In this document: positions 52,601 to 62,974 of the stretch, one piece after another | How the letters are laid out: the number at the start of each line of letters is the position of its first letter | Numbering within the stretch: position 1 is the first letter of the stretch | From: Carposina sasakii | Lineage: Eukaryota; Arthropoda; Insecta; Lepidoptera; Carposinidae | Direction of reading: 5' to 3' | Length of the DNA: 64,000 nt | NCBI GenBank assembly: GCA_014607495.2 | Contig: CP053166.1 | Coordinates: 11,054,455-11,118,454, forward strand | Position numbers and translations under genes: made by a program | The notes under the pieces: model-generated | The model's input: the letters and a program-made list of their open reading frames with translations, nothing else | The model's database searches: none | What the model was told of the DNA's origin: nothing

Positions 52601-52610
52601 GCTTGTCCAT
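39887..52610 (-). CDS. ankyrin-repeat protein with Ser/Arg-rich middle, 1,480 residues, nine exons
   Basis: The exons on the minus strand, in transcription order, are 52610-52383, 49856-49721, 49123-48983, 44529-44396, 44224-44052, 43764-43499, 43397-40727, 40653-40259 and 40185-39887. They total 4,443 nt (1,480 codons plus stop). All have GT..AG borders and compatible phases. Residues about 47-470 hold roughly 12 ankyrin repeats, 470-1250 a disordered charged region, and 1250-1480 a conserved-looking C-terminal module. There is no signal peptide or membrane segment. Ankyrin stacks bind other proteins, and the Ser/Arg/Lys tract suggests a nuclear or scaffold role, but that is inference. I do not recognise an orthologue. 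The frame is also open upstream to an ATG at 52817, which would add 69 residues. Confidence 0.85.
40727..43397 (-). CDS. ankyrin gene exon 7: last ankyrin repeats and disordered charged region
   Basis: This single 2,671-nt exon (residues about 360-1250) opens with the last repeats (NLWLRNSKGDLPLHEAVASG, then VNATNHEGRTPLHIAAATDN, GHRSTAKYIQMHGGLPASKL). It then turns into low complexity. First comes a Lys/Arg/Ser-rich part (SGSRKHKKDAKKNRSRSEPS; RKSKRHRKRGKRKSSTSESS), next a long acidic Ser/Thr/Asn/Glu-rich stretch, and finally a basic Arg/Ser-rich end (CRRKRFRKKGRTKSRTTIRS; MSPRLAAYYQQRNASGRYSG). Exons of this length are exceptional in this gene-rich interval, where most are under 300 nt. Acidic residues alternate with potential phosphorylation sites. 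Such regions usually evolve quickly and are not expected to fold. Confidence 0.9.
43499..49856 (-). CDS. ankyrin gene exons 2-6: ankyrin-repeat solenoid
   Basis: Exons 49856-49721, 49123-48983, 44529-44396, 44224-44052 and 43764-43499 cover residues about 77-359. Canonical repeats are seen in order: DGLTPLHLAVVHGNVPLVQT, a degenerate HHTVVHWATVCGEVGALRAV, GGYPLHYAAQMCGAP, GRTPLLWAASAGSAAAVLAL, DGLTALHCAAARGHTEALET, GCTPLHYAAALGHADATVTL and GRSPAHTAAAKGQIETLRIL. Exon borders do not follow repeat borders. Exon 2 includes LHYCASSGGASQAARANCAD, a longer, irregular repeat that adds loop residues. Intron 3 (44530-48982, 4.45 kb) is the largest and full of MITEs; the others are short. Confidence 0.9.
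43799..43942. mobile_element. fold-back MITE, 144 bp, near-perfect hairpin
   Basis: In ankyrin-gene intron 5. The first half (tagggccgattttttcaaac, cgtcagataagctatcggag, gaataaagttgatgctgtct) is the inverse of the second half (agacagcatcaactttattc, ttctgataggctatctgaca, tttggaaaaatcagccctta), leaving a short centre (aaaacttgatcatg). Other copies at 34842-34978 and 9370-9490 and partial ones at 31095-31175 and 48838-48918 show it is a family. It lies close to exons 5 and 6, so the intron RNA could fold into a long duplex. Confidence 0.85.
45908..46057. mobile_element. 150-bp MITE with about 33-bp inverted repeats
   Basis: The left end taggctgtctgtcgaccggc, then gcggagaaactga, is mirrored at the right end (tcagtttctccgcaccggtg, then gacagtcagcctta) with a few mismatches. 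It is a clear non-autonomous DNA element and the only copy I found here. It lies in ankyrin-gene intron 3. Confidence 0.85.
46700..46985 (+). repeat. 'GGTGCGCCCACCACC' repeat, copy 3 (longest)
   Basis: It starts taggtaatgtgttgggtttt and includes tgccacggttgttggcgaaa, then cttgcatgctaggtgctcgg, and ends gggcgcacccatagtgaata. It is the inverse of 1836-2125 across most of its length, so it defines one unit of about 290 bp. The internal part differs from the palindromic copy at 50745-50965. Confidence 0.65.
47435..47520. mobile_element. short inverted-repeat element, 86 bp
   Basis: aaccgagcccccgcag at the left pairs with ctgcgggggttcggtt at the right with one mismatch. Between them is tttaggagcataacgtcaaa and further AT-rich sequence. 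It may be a tiny MITE or the stem of a larger degraded one. Confidence 0.55.
50074..50313. mobile_element. MITE, second copy of the 28223-28476 family
   Basis: In ankyrin-gene intron 1. It begins tataggatgtaacaaaaggg and ends cccggtata, with gaaaagctatgaacataacc opposite tagcatttcgcttaccctat. It is more diverged than the dynein-intron copy, but the inner segment gatagtatggagaa is shared, confirming the family. Confidence 0.75.
50745..50965. repeat. palindromic repeat, 86-bp arms
   Basis: In ankyrin-gene intron 1. The left arm (50745-50830) begins ttcactatgggtgcgcccac and its inverse occupies 50880-50965. I find one mismatch in 86 paired positions. The 49-bp centre is gcatgctaggtgctcgggtc followed by tggtttctcatggcgattat and agttagtgc. 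Single arms of the same sequence occur at 22686-22805 and, at family level, at 1836-1975 and 46825-46975. The palindrome looks like two copies joined head to head. Confidence 0.85.
52383..52610 (-). CDS. ankyrin gene exon 1: start codon and first ankyrin repeat
   Basis: Seventy-six codons from ATG at 52610 (MDKRTASGRAEIPSILKKPK) through a basic segment to the first repeat (QGCTPLMYACQQADYKAVVD), then the donor gtgagt at 52382-52377. I chose 52610 because the sequence upstream in frame, though open to 52817, is unlike the rest in composition. An alternative start at 52817 would add an N-terminal extension of 69 residues. Confidence 0.7.
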
Positions 52611-52925
52611 AACAAGAGAGGTTAGGGCGGCGAGTCGGCCATGTGTGGACGCGGGCGGACGCGGTGGGCGCAGAGCTACGACTGACCGCTGCCTAGCGTC
52701 TACACGCAACGGTGGAACCCTAATAACTTTTGCATAAAGCAGGTCACTGTTTCGAATAAAATATAATTTCTTAGGGAAATCAGAGTCGACGTCGACACCG
52801 TTTGTGTTACCTAACAATAGCGGGATCGATGCGGGCGGAGTGAAAGATTTGGTTATGTTCGAATTTGAACAATGTTTATGTGTAACAGTTTATTTCTTGT
52901 GTTTTCAAGTTTTCAGTAAGAGTTG

Positions 52926-52970
52926 ACTAGATAATATCGTTCATGCATTACATGAACGATATTATCTAGT
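52926..52970. repeat. perfect hairpin, 20-bp arms
   Basis: Arms actagataatatcgttcatg and catgaacgatattatctagt are exact inverse complements around a five-base loop (catta). It lies about 320 bp upstream of the ankyrin-gene start codon, in its putative promoter region. Confidence 0.9.
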
Positions 52971-53025
52971 AAATAAATAAATGTGATCTAATCACATATA
53001 ACTATGTGCATATAGGTTACTAGCT

Positions 53026-53235
53026 GTTGCCCGCGACTCAGTCCGCGTGGACTGCTGAAAAAACAAAATGTCGAAATTATCCGGGATAAAAATGTTTTCC
53101 GTGGGGTAAAAAGTAGCCTATGTATTAATCCAGGGTGTCAGCGCACTCCATACCAAATTTTATTAAAATCGCTCCAGCCGTTTAGACGTGAAGAAGTAAC
53201 AAACATACACACTCACAAACTTTCGCCTTTATAAA
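53026..53235 (-). mobile_element. Helitron-like element, inverted copy
   Basis: It opens ctagctgttgcccgcgactc with gtccgcgtggactgctgaaa, the inverse of the CTAG end of the other copies. It continues through gaaattatccgggataaaaa and tcgctccagccgtttagacg to ctttcgcctttataaaagca. The far half belongs to a related sub-family. Confidence 0.55.
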
Positions 53236-55049
53236 AGCAGTGTGATTATAGGCTAAACGACCATAAAATACTTATAAAGTTTGATTCTAACCTAATTTAC
53301 AGAGAATATAACTTTATACCTACTTATTAAATATTATTAATTACAAAGCTTTCAAACTAAATTTCTTCAACCACATTATTAGAACTACGTGTTTCAAATC
53401 AATTCATCTTTATTACCACCGAAAAACATAATAGGGTCCGCCCTTGAAACATGTGGCTATTTGTGACTATTACTAATGTGAGCATGATTCAGGGGTGCCT
53501 ATACATGTATATAGATAGGTGTATATAGTAGATGTATAGGGGTGGTCATTAGTACGGCTCGGACACCCTCTCTGTACGTCTGAAAAACATGAAATGTCAA
53601 ACGTCGATGAACAGAACTAGCGAACGTCTGTAGGAATATGTAAAGAGGGGTGACTAATCAGCTGTCTAAGGTGTGATGTACCTACATTCGTAGCGTCAGC
53701 CTCTTTTGAGAGGTTGAGGTACCCATCCACTTATTTATGAAGAAATTTCGACACAAATTAATAAACCGAAAGCACGTATTACACGTTACGTACTGGAGCT
53801 TTATGTCGTAGGTAAATTATATATAATATATAACAGAAAAGTAAATCGATATCAGATAATTGAGGTAGCAATAAAGATCCCCTTGATAAGCTACCAATCA
53901 GCGATGTATACTTACTTCCAGTCACAGTCTATGCAATATCTACTGTATAATAGTTATTTTTTCCGCCTTCTCCTACCTAAACCGTAATCAGCTGGCGGTG
54001 GTAAGTACCCAGGACATGTGGACATCATGATACAAGTCCCACGACTTCGAAATTAAATGAACCTACCTAACTTAACAAAAAACCCAGTGTCAAAACCAAT
54101 CAACACTTTAGGGGTACTTAGTGAAAGGAAATACTACCCTATCTAATATAAAGACCTCTATCACAACTCAGGCACGATGTCCTGCTTCTTCACGGTGATT
54201 TCATCTAAGTTTCGATCAAAAATTTCTATATTTGCCAAAAGAATATTCAGATTTCGTACACGTACTTCAAGGAACTAGTGTTTGAGGAATAATAAAGCTC
54301 TCAATAACTAGCCACTTACCCATAAAATCAGACGCAGTTTACGAAACGGTCGGTTTCGTTATAGTTGGAGTGACGTAAGACTGGCACGCCACCTGCCGAT
54401 CGTAATCACACTAACATAATTTAGCTACAAGTCTAGCGTGATCCTACGAAACTTGGCAGTTGATTAGTGTCATTAAAAGCTCTTCAGCTCGGATTTGGTA
54501 CTTGACACGTTGGAAATTAATAGATAAATATTTTATTAATGGATAGATTTGTATTTTGCAATATTAGTTCGAAAAGCGCTTTACACGCAATGTGCTTGCG
54601 GCTTGACTCTGACCGGTCACACACACTGAAATATAAACTTAAAATTTGTTCTACCTGTCCCTTTCTACGAGTATCTCAGTCATTTACCTATATTAGGAAT
54701 GTAAAGGGTCAGATTTACTACACTTATTAAAAGTGTAATGTAAATATATTTAAGTAGCGGTCAGAATTGACCACCTACCTGCTATACCTACTTGTATAAG
54801 TTTTATGCTGTTTTGGGGAAGCCCTTTCCTCATCCCAATGCCCATTAGGCACGTACTATGACCGCTACTACAAACTAACTACCTATACATATTATGTACA
54901 AGCATCATTATGATGATAATGATCGTGCGAGGTCTAAACTAAGGCGAAAATATGTCCAGTCTGGCGGCGTCCACTTCGAGCCTAAAGCAAAATCCACTGT
55001 CTGTACCTCCTAACAGTAGATCCACCGTGTAACAACTTTATTACCTCCT

Positions 55050-55260
55050 AGTGGACGCCCGCGCCTCCGTCCGCGTGGGCTGCAGAAAAAAACAAAATGT
55101 CCAAATTATCCGGTATAAAAACATTTTCCCAGGATATAAATTAGCCTAAGTATTAAGCGGGACCTGTCACAATATGTTTCTGAAAACTGCATCGAAATCG
55201 GTCCACAGTCATTTCTGAGATTTGCGTGCACAAACATCGATCCGTTACAATTTTTAACCG
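55050..55260 (-). mobile_element. Helitron-like element, inverted copy
   Basis: It begins ctagtggacgcccgcgcctc and follows the common pattern (cgggacctgtcacaatatgt, ctgcatcgaaatcggtccac) to acatcgatccgttacaattt. It is the reverse of the type copy at 62125-62407. Confidence 0.6.
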
Positions 55261-55780
55261 ACTTCAAAAAGGAGAGGTTATCAATTCGTCTGTATGTGTT
55301 TTTTTTATGTGTGTTACCTCAGAACTCCGTCATTTATGAACCGATTTAAAAAAAAATTATATTATAAAATTATTTAAAAAAAATTTTTTTTATAGTTAGT
55401 CATGGTATGCTTCCAAGTTGGGCCCATATTCACCATATCAGGATCTGATGATGGAATCTCTAAGGAATCTAGGGATATCCTCAAATATTATAGGCACGAG
55501 TAGTCGGTTTTTAGATCTTTATAGAGAATTTTGGTCAGCTACACATAATATGAAGGAAACGAGGGTCTGATGATGGAGCCGCCGAAAAACAGATAGTGGA
55601 ACTTTTTAGTAACAAAATCCCCCTATGGCAGGGATGGCCTAGGTCCAGTAGTGGACTGCAATTATGAAGATGGAAATAATAAGATAATAAATTAAGTTGT
55701 GTAATTATATGTTGCGTTAAGCCATGTCCGAAGTAAGATGGTGATGGTAAGAGGAAGAGGTAAAATGATTGGGAACAGCT

Positions 55781-55833
55781 GGGCAGGAAGAAGAAGTGTA
55801 ATTATAATATAATTACACTTCTTCTTCCTGCCC
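55781..55833. repeat. perfect 53-bp palindrome
   Basis: The arms are 25 bases each, from gggcaggaagaagaagtgta plus attat, and their exact inverse, separated by only three bases. Perfect long arms in a eukaryotic intergenic region are uncommon. It lies beside an RTE-tail-like fragment (55615-55665). Confidence 0.9.
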
Positions 55834-57380
55834 ATCATATTATGATGCTTTATTGTCAGACGTCAAATTTCGAAGCCTAGTCATTTCTCTCTGTGCCCTT
55901 TCGTCATGTGACCGATTTAATAATTTGCTGGTATCTAAATCTGACAATACTATGCCTTCAAAACTTCGTACACGGCATAACGTAACATATATTTTAACAA
56001 AATTTTACTTTAGTAAGCTCGAGTTTTGGCTCATAGGGGCGGAAGTCGGTTTTTCGTTTTAAAAAAAATACCTATATATTATGTGTAGGTATAGAATAGA
56101 AGATAGAAGAAGATATAGATAGAATATTCTATCTAGATTTTGAATTACTTATAGATACCTCATAGTGGTGATAGGTAGGCACTACAATTAATTTTATAAC
56201 TCCGTTTCAACAATTAACATATTATTTTCTTATAACCTGTTTTATGGATCCTTTATCGAATTTATAGTCAGATGGCAGGCAATAGGCAACCTACGCACTA
56301 AAGGCTAGTTCTTCCATTCTCTCACGCAAACTTAGCAATGCCCTACTTAAGTAAATGAAAACCCCTTGTGTTTCCGCTTCCCTAAATCTGATGAGAGTTG
56401 ACCCAGTGGCCTCGATTTTAGGACCAGGCGTGTTGTTAACTAAGTTACCAAAGTACCGTAACAAACACTTCAAATGAAAACAATACGTTAAAACATGTAA
56501 ATTGCATTTTGCGTTTAATTCTTATGGTCACGTTTTTTTATAAGCCGGTATAAAATTGTGTTGGTAAATTCTATTAGGGCATAGACACACCACACTGTAT
56601 GGTATAGGTAGGTACATAGGTGAACATTATATGCATTCACATTTGCCTTACAAAAGGGTGGAGTAGATGTATCTACACAGGCACGTGGTGGACGCGCCCA
56701 CGCCTTAGTCTTTGCTTATGACGTACAGTTTGCCTTAGCTTACTGAGCACAGGGCCGACTGGTAATGTTAACTCATATTGCTAAAGATTTGGCTGCCAGC
56801 CTGTCGCCAACCACCCTCCTCGGATATTGGTAAGTGACAATTTTAGAATAAGAAATAATAAAAATCCGTATATGAAATAAATTCAGTGGTAGGTACACGC
56901 CCGTGACTGGATTCAAACTATTCGTCCGACTAGAAAGCCCTTCTCTTCTTTCGCTTTCTTGATTATTTCCCAGATGTTTGGATAAGGTACCCTGTGGTTG
57001 AATTTGAGAATAAGCTTTTATATCCTTACATAGACGGTAGACCCAGTAGGTCACTATAGCAGCGACCCAGTTCCCTTGCTTGTTCACGATATTTACTTGC
57101 CCCGCGTGAGCAAACTGCCGTGATTTCATGCGTTTAATAAAATTTACTAGTCTAGCTAGTAGGTACTACGATAGAAGATATATGATATGATATAGTAGAT
57201 ATACTTATTGTGCCTTCTTACTTTGTATTGCCAAACATATTGGATACTTTGTGTAAGCAAAGCGTTTTTGTCCTGTGCCCATCCGAGGCTTCACTAGAAT
57301 ACATAAGCTATTATATCCTTCCGTGTATGATCCTGGTTGCTGAGCCAAAGTCCCTATAAGTATAGATGTAGAGATAAATG

Positions 57381-57537
57381 CAGGGCCGGCCCGCCCATAC
57401 GGCGAACGGAGCAGTCGCTCCAAGCGCCAAATCCTAAAGGGCGCCTAAATGATAAAGATATAGGTATATATTATTAGGAGCAAACAGGAGAGGCGCCATA
57501 ATTGGATCTCGCTCCATTCTAAAATTTACTTCGGGAA
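57381..57537. repeat. 'GGGCCGGCCCGCCC' repeat, copy 1
   Basis: It reads gcagggccggcccgcccata with gcggagcagtcgctcc-like and gagcaaacaggagaggcgcc blocks and ends aaaatttacttcgg. The same about-155-bp unit occurs at 61466-61622 and 63070-63225 inside the large duplication. No coding capacity. Confidence 0.65.
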
Positions 57538-59599
57538 GGCGCTGGATAAATGGTGTAGGTACTCGTATATGTATTAGCTGTGTCTTATATTTTGGTATAC
57601 TTACCGCATGACAAGTATACCGTCACTAAATTCCATACTTATACTGGCCGAATTCAGTAATGAGTGCAAATTTTCGTCAACTATATACGTCATCACCTTG
57701 CATCGGGCCTTTGTCTATTACTATGTTCCTAGCTATAATATACCTAAGCAACATGTCGGCTCATCGCAACGACACATTGCTTGCTGCTGCTGCCTGCAGC
57801 CGACTGCTACTTCGCACTCATTATTTGTATCAGGGTCGGCAAAATGCAACGAGTCCCTAGCCGAAAGGACCCCCGGTCAAAGTAGAATCCCAACTCCCAA
57901 CATTATTTACGAGGGCATCCGATGAATTAGCCATGGGCCTTGAAAGGCTACTGATTAGTATGCCTTCAAAATTCTGCTAATCTAAACCATCCAAGGCCAG
58001 CACTCAAGCCAATCAACTCCGTAAGTCATGCTAATTCACAGGAAGCTAGACTTCAGCCGTAGCTTAAACATGGTGAAGGTCGCACCTGCTGGTCAGTGGG
58101 TCAGAACACAATCGCGATAGGTGGGCTCGCCCTTACGATTAGTGGAGCGATCATTCCTTTGACTCAAAGCTTGTATAAGGCTTAACTCGATGTAGTTAAC
58201 CTCCTTGCAGAACTGACCCGAGCTGACCTAATAAGGCACGGATAATCGGTTTATTTATCGATTAATTTAGATTGAGTTGATTAATCAATTTTTTATATGC
58301 GTGTCTAACTTATAAATATTTTTTTATTAAGTTACTTCTATCTTGCTCGCCTATAGTACACGTAGCCATTATATTATGTGCCTACATAGAATTATTTATA
58401 AAGAGTTCGCATATCTATTCGTGTGATATAGGTATATATTAATCTAAACATTATAGTACCATAACACAACCCTTCGAGTGAAAATGTGAAAGTATAATAT
58501 GTAATTGCATTTTTTTTTGGCATTGTCCGTTTTCTTTTTCGTAGTAACTACGTGTCGTAGCAGTACGTTCGTAGTTTCGTAGCAGCTTATGTTTTTCTTT
58601 TTACAGGTTTTCTAACAAATGTTATCTTTAGATAGATAATTTCATAATTAGAAAAAGGAATTTTATTTTAAAAATAAACAAAGTTTTTATAGTGATACTT
58701 AAATATTCGCGAGGCATGAAAGAGATTAATTGTTGTTCCAAGGATTGGAAAAGGTCGACTTTTATGTTAGGTAAAAATATTTACCTATACATACAGCAAA
58801 ACATTATTAGTACCTATCAAAGAATCTACATATCCCTACGATCTATCTGCGTATATATACGTAGGTAGGTATTTGATTTATTTCCTGTTATGGTAATAAT
58901 AACATGCTTGTCGGCAAACCAACCTCAATGTACATTTTCCTTAAGTATTCTATATAAAATCAATTAAACTTGAATATTAATAACAGGCAAAATACATATC
59001 GTACTTACCAGAGATCAAGTGTTGTTTACATCCAGCGTACATTCATTTACCCTCCTCACAATAATAAACAGACACATACATAACCTCCACGATCGAAAAT
59101 TCTTTTCACATCACAATAATTTCACTGTCAGCTTTCTAGCGAGCTTTATGTGCCATAGAAGTGGTCTATATAGTAGCGTAATAATCATCAGACTGTAGTT
59201 TTATTAGACATGGTGTGACGATAAGCCGCGGGACAGTTGATAAATAAAACGCGATAGGGGCATAATAGTGATGTTGAAGGTGGTCTCTCCATGGAGACGG
59301 GTAGACGCTGCCGTTACTATGCCCGGTGCCATACGGTGCTAGGTGGAGAGACATTGGGGTGTCTGATTCGGGGGGATACATTTGGATAAATTAAAAGCGT
59401 TCTATGACAGCCGGAATTCCTTGAACTTTAGGATTCGAGTAGTGAAAAGTAGGAAAAATTTGGTTTACGAATATGGTTTATATTATGAATCATCGTCACA
59501 TATTAAAGAGTTTCCACTGTTTTCTAGAAATAGCGATAAGATAATCCAATTTTTCTTTACGTTTGGGCAGTCTGGGCTTATAGTTAGCCATAGTAAACA

Positions 59600-59874
59600 T
59601 AGTGAACTTCTATGCTGCTCTGTGAGAGAGAAAAGCGTATAATACTACAGCTGCTTCTCTTCCCGGGCATAGTGTACAAGTCAGTAGAGGGACAAGAGGG
59701 TTTTGGTGGTTTGTAGGCGATAGGCTGACCACCTGTTACTACTAACCGAATTTGTACATCTCAACTATACCCTCAAAATTGGTCAGAAGTGGCACCATGT
59801 GGTTCTATCGGCCCTTGGTGCTCTGCCTACCTCGTAAGGGATAAAGGCGTGATTATATGTATGTATAGTAAACA
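59600..59874 (+). repeat. 'GGGCATACTGTACAAGTCAG' repeat, copy 3
   Basis: It begins cttctatgctgctctgtgag and ends tgattatatgtatgtata. It is the same unit as 31590-31858. It sits just beyond the stop codon of the DUF4789-like gene and so may form part of its 3' UTR or terminator region. Confidence 0.7.
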
Positions 59875-59959
59875 ACTGAGTTTCAGCAAAGAAATGAAAA
59901 ACTTTACAAACATAGGTATTTGACTAAGTGCTACCTAATAAGAAATTGTCTATGGACCA

Positions 59960-62782
59960 TCATGATTGAGCCTTAACACATTGATTGGCAACACTTCGCC
60001 TGCACCCAGGAGGGCAGATCACAGGCACCACAACCACGGCTTCTCCAAATCTCATGTCAATGGTGGTCTGCTCACAAGTGAGGTTGCGATTCATGGAGTC
60101 TACTGCTAAAACAGCTGGTGGGTAGAGGTCCAAGCAGGCAGAGGTCGAGCCCAGGTGCTCGCACTTCCCGTTCCATAACACCTGTTTGTCAGGGCAGGTG
60201 TTTTGCTTGCAGATTGGGAAGACGGAGTTGTTGTTGGGCAGGACCAGGTATTCTCCTTCTAGACAAGGACCACGTCGGAAGGCTGGCCAGCAGGTGTCAG
60301 TTTTGGTGTCGTATAGGTAGCCTGGAAGAGAAAAACTTTTTTATGCCAATAGGATGGATAATTGTATTTAAGCAGACCAAGCTATAAGTATTCTAAGGCC
60401 TAAATAAACGATAAATTTTATAATTTCATTTCATACGATATGAAAAAAATGTCGGAAAAATTTGAGAAAATTTTCAGTGTTTTCCGCCTCAGAATCACGG
60501 TCTGAAGTCATGGATCAATATTTGCCTGGCTGTCACAAACATCCTGTATATTTTAAGGGTTAACTGAACTGAACCTTGCGTATAAGACTGCAGATATGTT
60601 ATGCCTATTCGTTTTTGTATTAAATTGCATCAAATAGTAACTAGGTACAGGCATAGAGGTTCAGGTAGGTACTTAGGTACATTAAATGCGTGGAAAATCT
60701 AACTATAGCGCGGGAAATTGACTTAAATCCATTACCTACTCTCTATCGGCCATGCCTGCGTCTATTTTACTTAAAACAAAAAGATCAAAGTACATAAGTA
60801 TTATCTATTACTTTTTAATACACCACTGTTACACAAGGTTCAGTTCTGGCTGCGTTTCATAAAAGCTTCAGAATGTGAAAATATAGGCGATGTTTTCATG
60901 AATCACTAGCGGCTGCCTACGACTTTGTCCGCGTAAACTTTAGAATTCTCGTTCAAACCCGTGGGTAACAACTTTTAAAAATTTCGGAAAATCGTTATAA
61001 AAACCTGAACATTGTGAACCTATGGTAACACCAAAAGAAGCAGTGTTCACGTTTAGACCAATATATCACTCCGTCTTGCAAGAAAACAAAATATCTTCGA
61101 ATTGTAATCTAAACCATTCTCGAACACCACACAAAATTTTATCTAAATTGGTTCAGCCGTTTAGAGGGTTACTTTTTAAATATAATATTAATCATGACCT
61201 TAGCGTGGAAGCCATGTCTGCTGGTTAATTACCTGGTCTACAATCACATATCCAGTCATCGGTCTGGTCTCCAGGGTAGTACAGCTCCCCTTCAGGGCAT
61301 ACTGACGGCATGTACACTGGTCGTCGGTTCTGAGATAAAAGGTCATAACAATTAATCACGGCCTACCTAGTTAGTATGTATCTAGATTCCTATTTATGCT
61401 AATCTTTTAAAGAGTATCTGTAGTTATGTCTACCCAGTTTTGGGGTCCTTGCGTGTATAGGTAGGTGCAGGGCCGGCCCGCCCATACGGCGAATGGAGCA
61501 GTCGCTCCAGGAGCCAAATCCTACGGCGCCTAAATGGTAAAGATATAGGTATACAATTATTAGGAGCAAACAGGAGAGGCGCCATAATTGGATCTCGCTC
61601 CATTCTAAAATTTACTTCGGACCGAGTCGCTGGGTGGGTGTATATTCTAAGAACTGTAATTTATTTTCCGCGACAAACAGTAGCCTAATATTACTAGGCT
61701 TCTTTTATAATATAACCTGCCAACTGTCAATCGAATAATTAGCGGTAGGTACTCGTAAACAATCACAAATAACTAACAACTGACTGACTAGGTTATCAGT
61801 AAATTAATCCAATCTTGACCTCTATACTAGTTCCACTAGTTCATGAATTAACAACTTACGTATTAAGTAGATAATTAATAGAACAGCAAGAATCTGATGA
61901 AGACTGCAATAATTACCTATTCGTGGAAGAGTTATAAAGGTGTCAAAATCTGCAGGATAAGGCCTTGCTATAGATATATCTAAATATAACTAAATACTTA
62001 GGTACCTATTTACTTTTGTGCAGATTTGGATCTTTCTAACATAAAATTATATAAGTAGTTAACCTGTCATGCCAAAATACATGAAAAATTGTACCTAATA
62101 TATTGACAAGACAGTATACTTATCTATACATATAATAAAAATGTAACGGATCGTCGTCTGTACATGGAAGATATATCAACGCAATAATACCCAAAAGAAT
62201 TTTTGTAATTTTTGTCTGTGCGTTTGTGCACGCTAATCTCAGAAACGGCTGAACCGATTTCGATGCGGTTTTCAGAAATATATTGTGACAGGTCCCACTT
62301 AACATATAGGCTTACTTTTTATCCTGGGAAATGTTTTTATCCCGGATAATTTCGACATTTTGTTTTTTCCGTAGTCCACGCGGAAGGAGTCGCGGGCGTC
62401 CACTAGTCCTGAATAAATTATAACTGCATCGTTTGGGAGGGGTAGGTCAATGTAAGAGACGTGTGTGTGTGTATTTTTAATCAAGCTTTATTATTAGGCG
62501 AATTTTTAAGTACCTGGGTATATTAAAAAGAACAAGATGTGCACTAATTTATTTATTCTTAACATTTGACACTTGCTGGAAGTTGACCTAAAAATGTTTA
62601 TTCACGTAAAGCACAGATTTACACTATCTACTATTGTTCATAGAAGATACTTACATTTGTTACATTTTTATTACATATATTTCCGCAGCTTCCGGAAATC
62701 CAATTGATCCTATTTTGATTTTTTCAATAGCTGGTTTTGCACTGGCACTTAATACTAAACATGCACTGAGTACGAAGAACAT
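59960..62782 (-). CDS. secreted Cys-rich protein, DUF4789-like, three exons, 188 residues
   Basis: The exons on the minus strand are 62782-62675, 61329-61233 and 60321-59960 (567 nt including TGA). Exon 1 gives a signal peptide, MFFVLSACLVLSASA, cut probably before Lys-Pro. Exon 2 gives VCPEGELYYPGDQTDDWICD plus CRPG across the junction. Exon 3 gives CWPAFRRGPCLEGEYLVL, CKQNTC and GKCEHLGSTSACLDL, ending CPPGCRRSVANQCVKAQS. The spacing CWxxFxRGPCxxGEYLVL is the pattern of insect DUF4789 proteins, mostly secreted and of unknown function. The exon 1 donor (tat then gtaata) is weak, which is the main uncertainty. Without exon 1 the protein would start at Met in exon 2 and lack a signal peptide. 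Confidence 0.75.
60908..61180 (-). mobile_element. diverged Helitron-like element in DUF4789-like gene intron 2
   Basis: It opens ctagcggctgcctacgactt then tgtccgcgtaaac, and carries taaaccattctcgaacacca and aaattggttcagccgtttag. This is a degraded relative of the CTAG-ended family, inverted, lying within the 911-bp intron 2. Confidence 0.5.
61372..62390 (+). repeat. large direct duplication, copy A
   Basis: It starts tagtatgtatctagattcct and ends where the partner copy leaves the window (cggaaggagt). It includes the GGGCCGGCCCGCCC unit and most of a Helitron-like element. The partner at 62975-64000 matches over its whole visible length with few substitutions and small indels. Copy A occupies most of intron 1 of the DUF4789-like gene. 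Confidence 0.95.
62125..62407 (+). mobile_element. Helitron-like element, copy inside duplication A
   Basis: From tctatacatataataaaaat to ggcgtccactag, then T. It shares the variant cgcggaaggagtcgcg, one base different from the other copies (cggacggagt), with the copy at 63738-64000. Both were therefore duplicated together rather than inserted separately. Confidence 0.65.
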
Positions 62783-62974
62783 TGCTAATTTTTTATATTA
62801 CTAACTCTAAATAACTATAAAATACACGTATAATGACTAGATAGGCACGAATTAGTAAATATTGTTATCCATAAGTCGACGTGCAGTACGGAGTTGTGGT
62901 AAGCAACTGATTTATTTTGACTTCATCTGCAATATCAAGTTATACGAGGACGTCATCAACCGGCGGCGACCAGA

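Larger units (their letters stand above)
52611..59959. other. intergenic region between ankyrin and DUF4789-like genes
   Basis: About 7.3 kb with the ankyrin-gene 5' UTR and probable promoter at its left end (a GC-richer stretch around 52620-52800; no TATA box assigned). Dispersed repeats are listed separately: 52926-52970, 53026-53235, 55050-55260, 55781-55833, 57381-57537 and 59600-59874. The rest is AT-rich, with no frame carrying a recognisable domain, no tRNA cloverleaf and no long non-coding RNA that I could support. Confidence 0.6.

Noticed and set aside
56773..57129. 118-residue minus-strand frame as a gene
   Set aside because: No domain, no splice partners and no composition bias typical of the real exons nearby; likely a chance frame or a repeat fragment.
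57608..57925. 105-residue plus-strand frame
   Set aside because: No recognisable motif, no signal peptide, and codon use like random AT-rich sequence.
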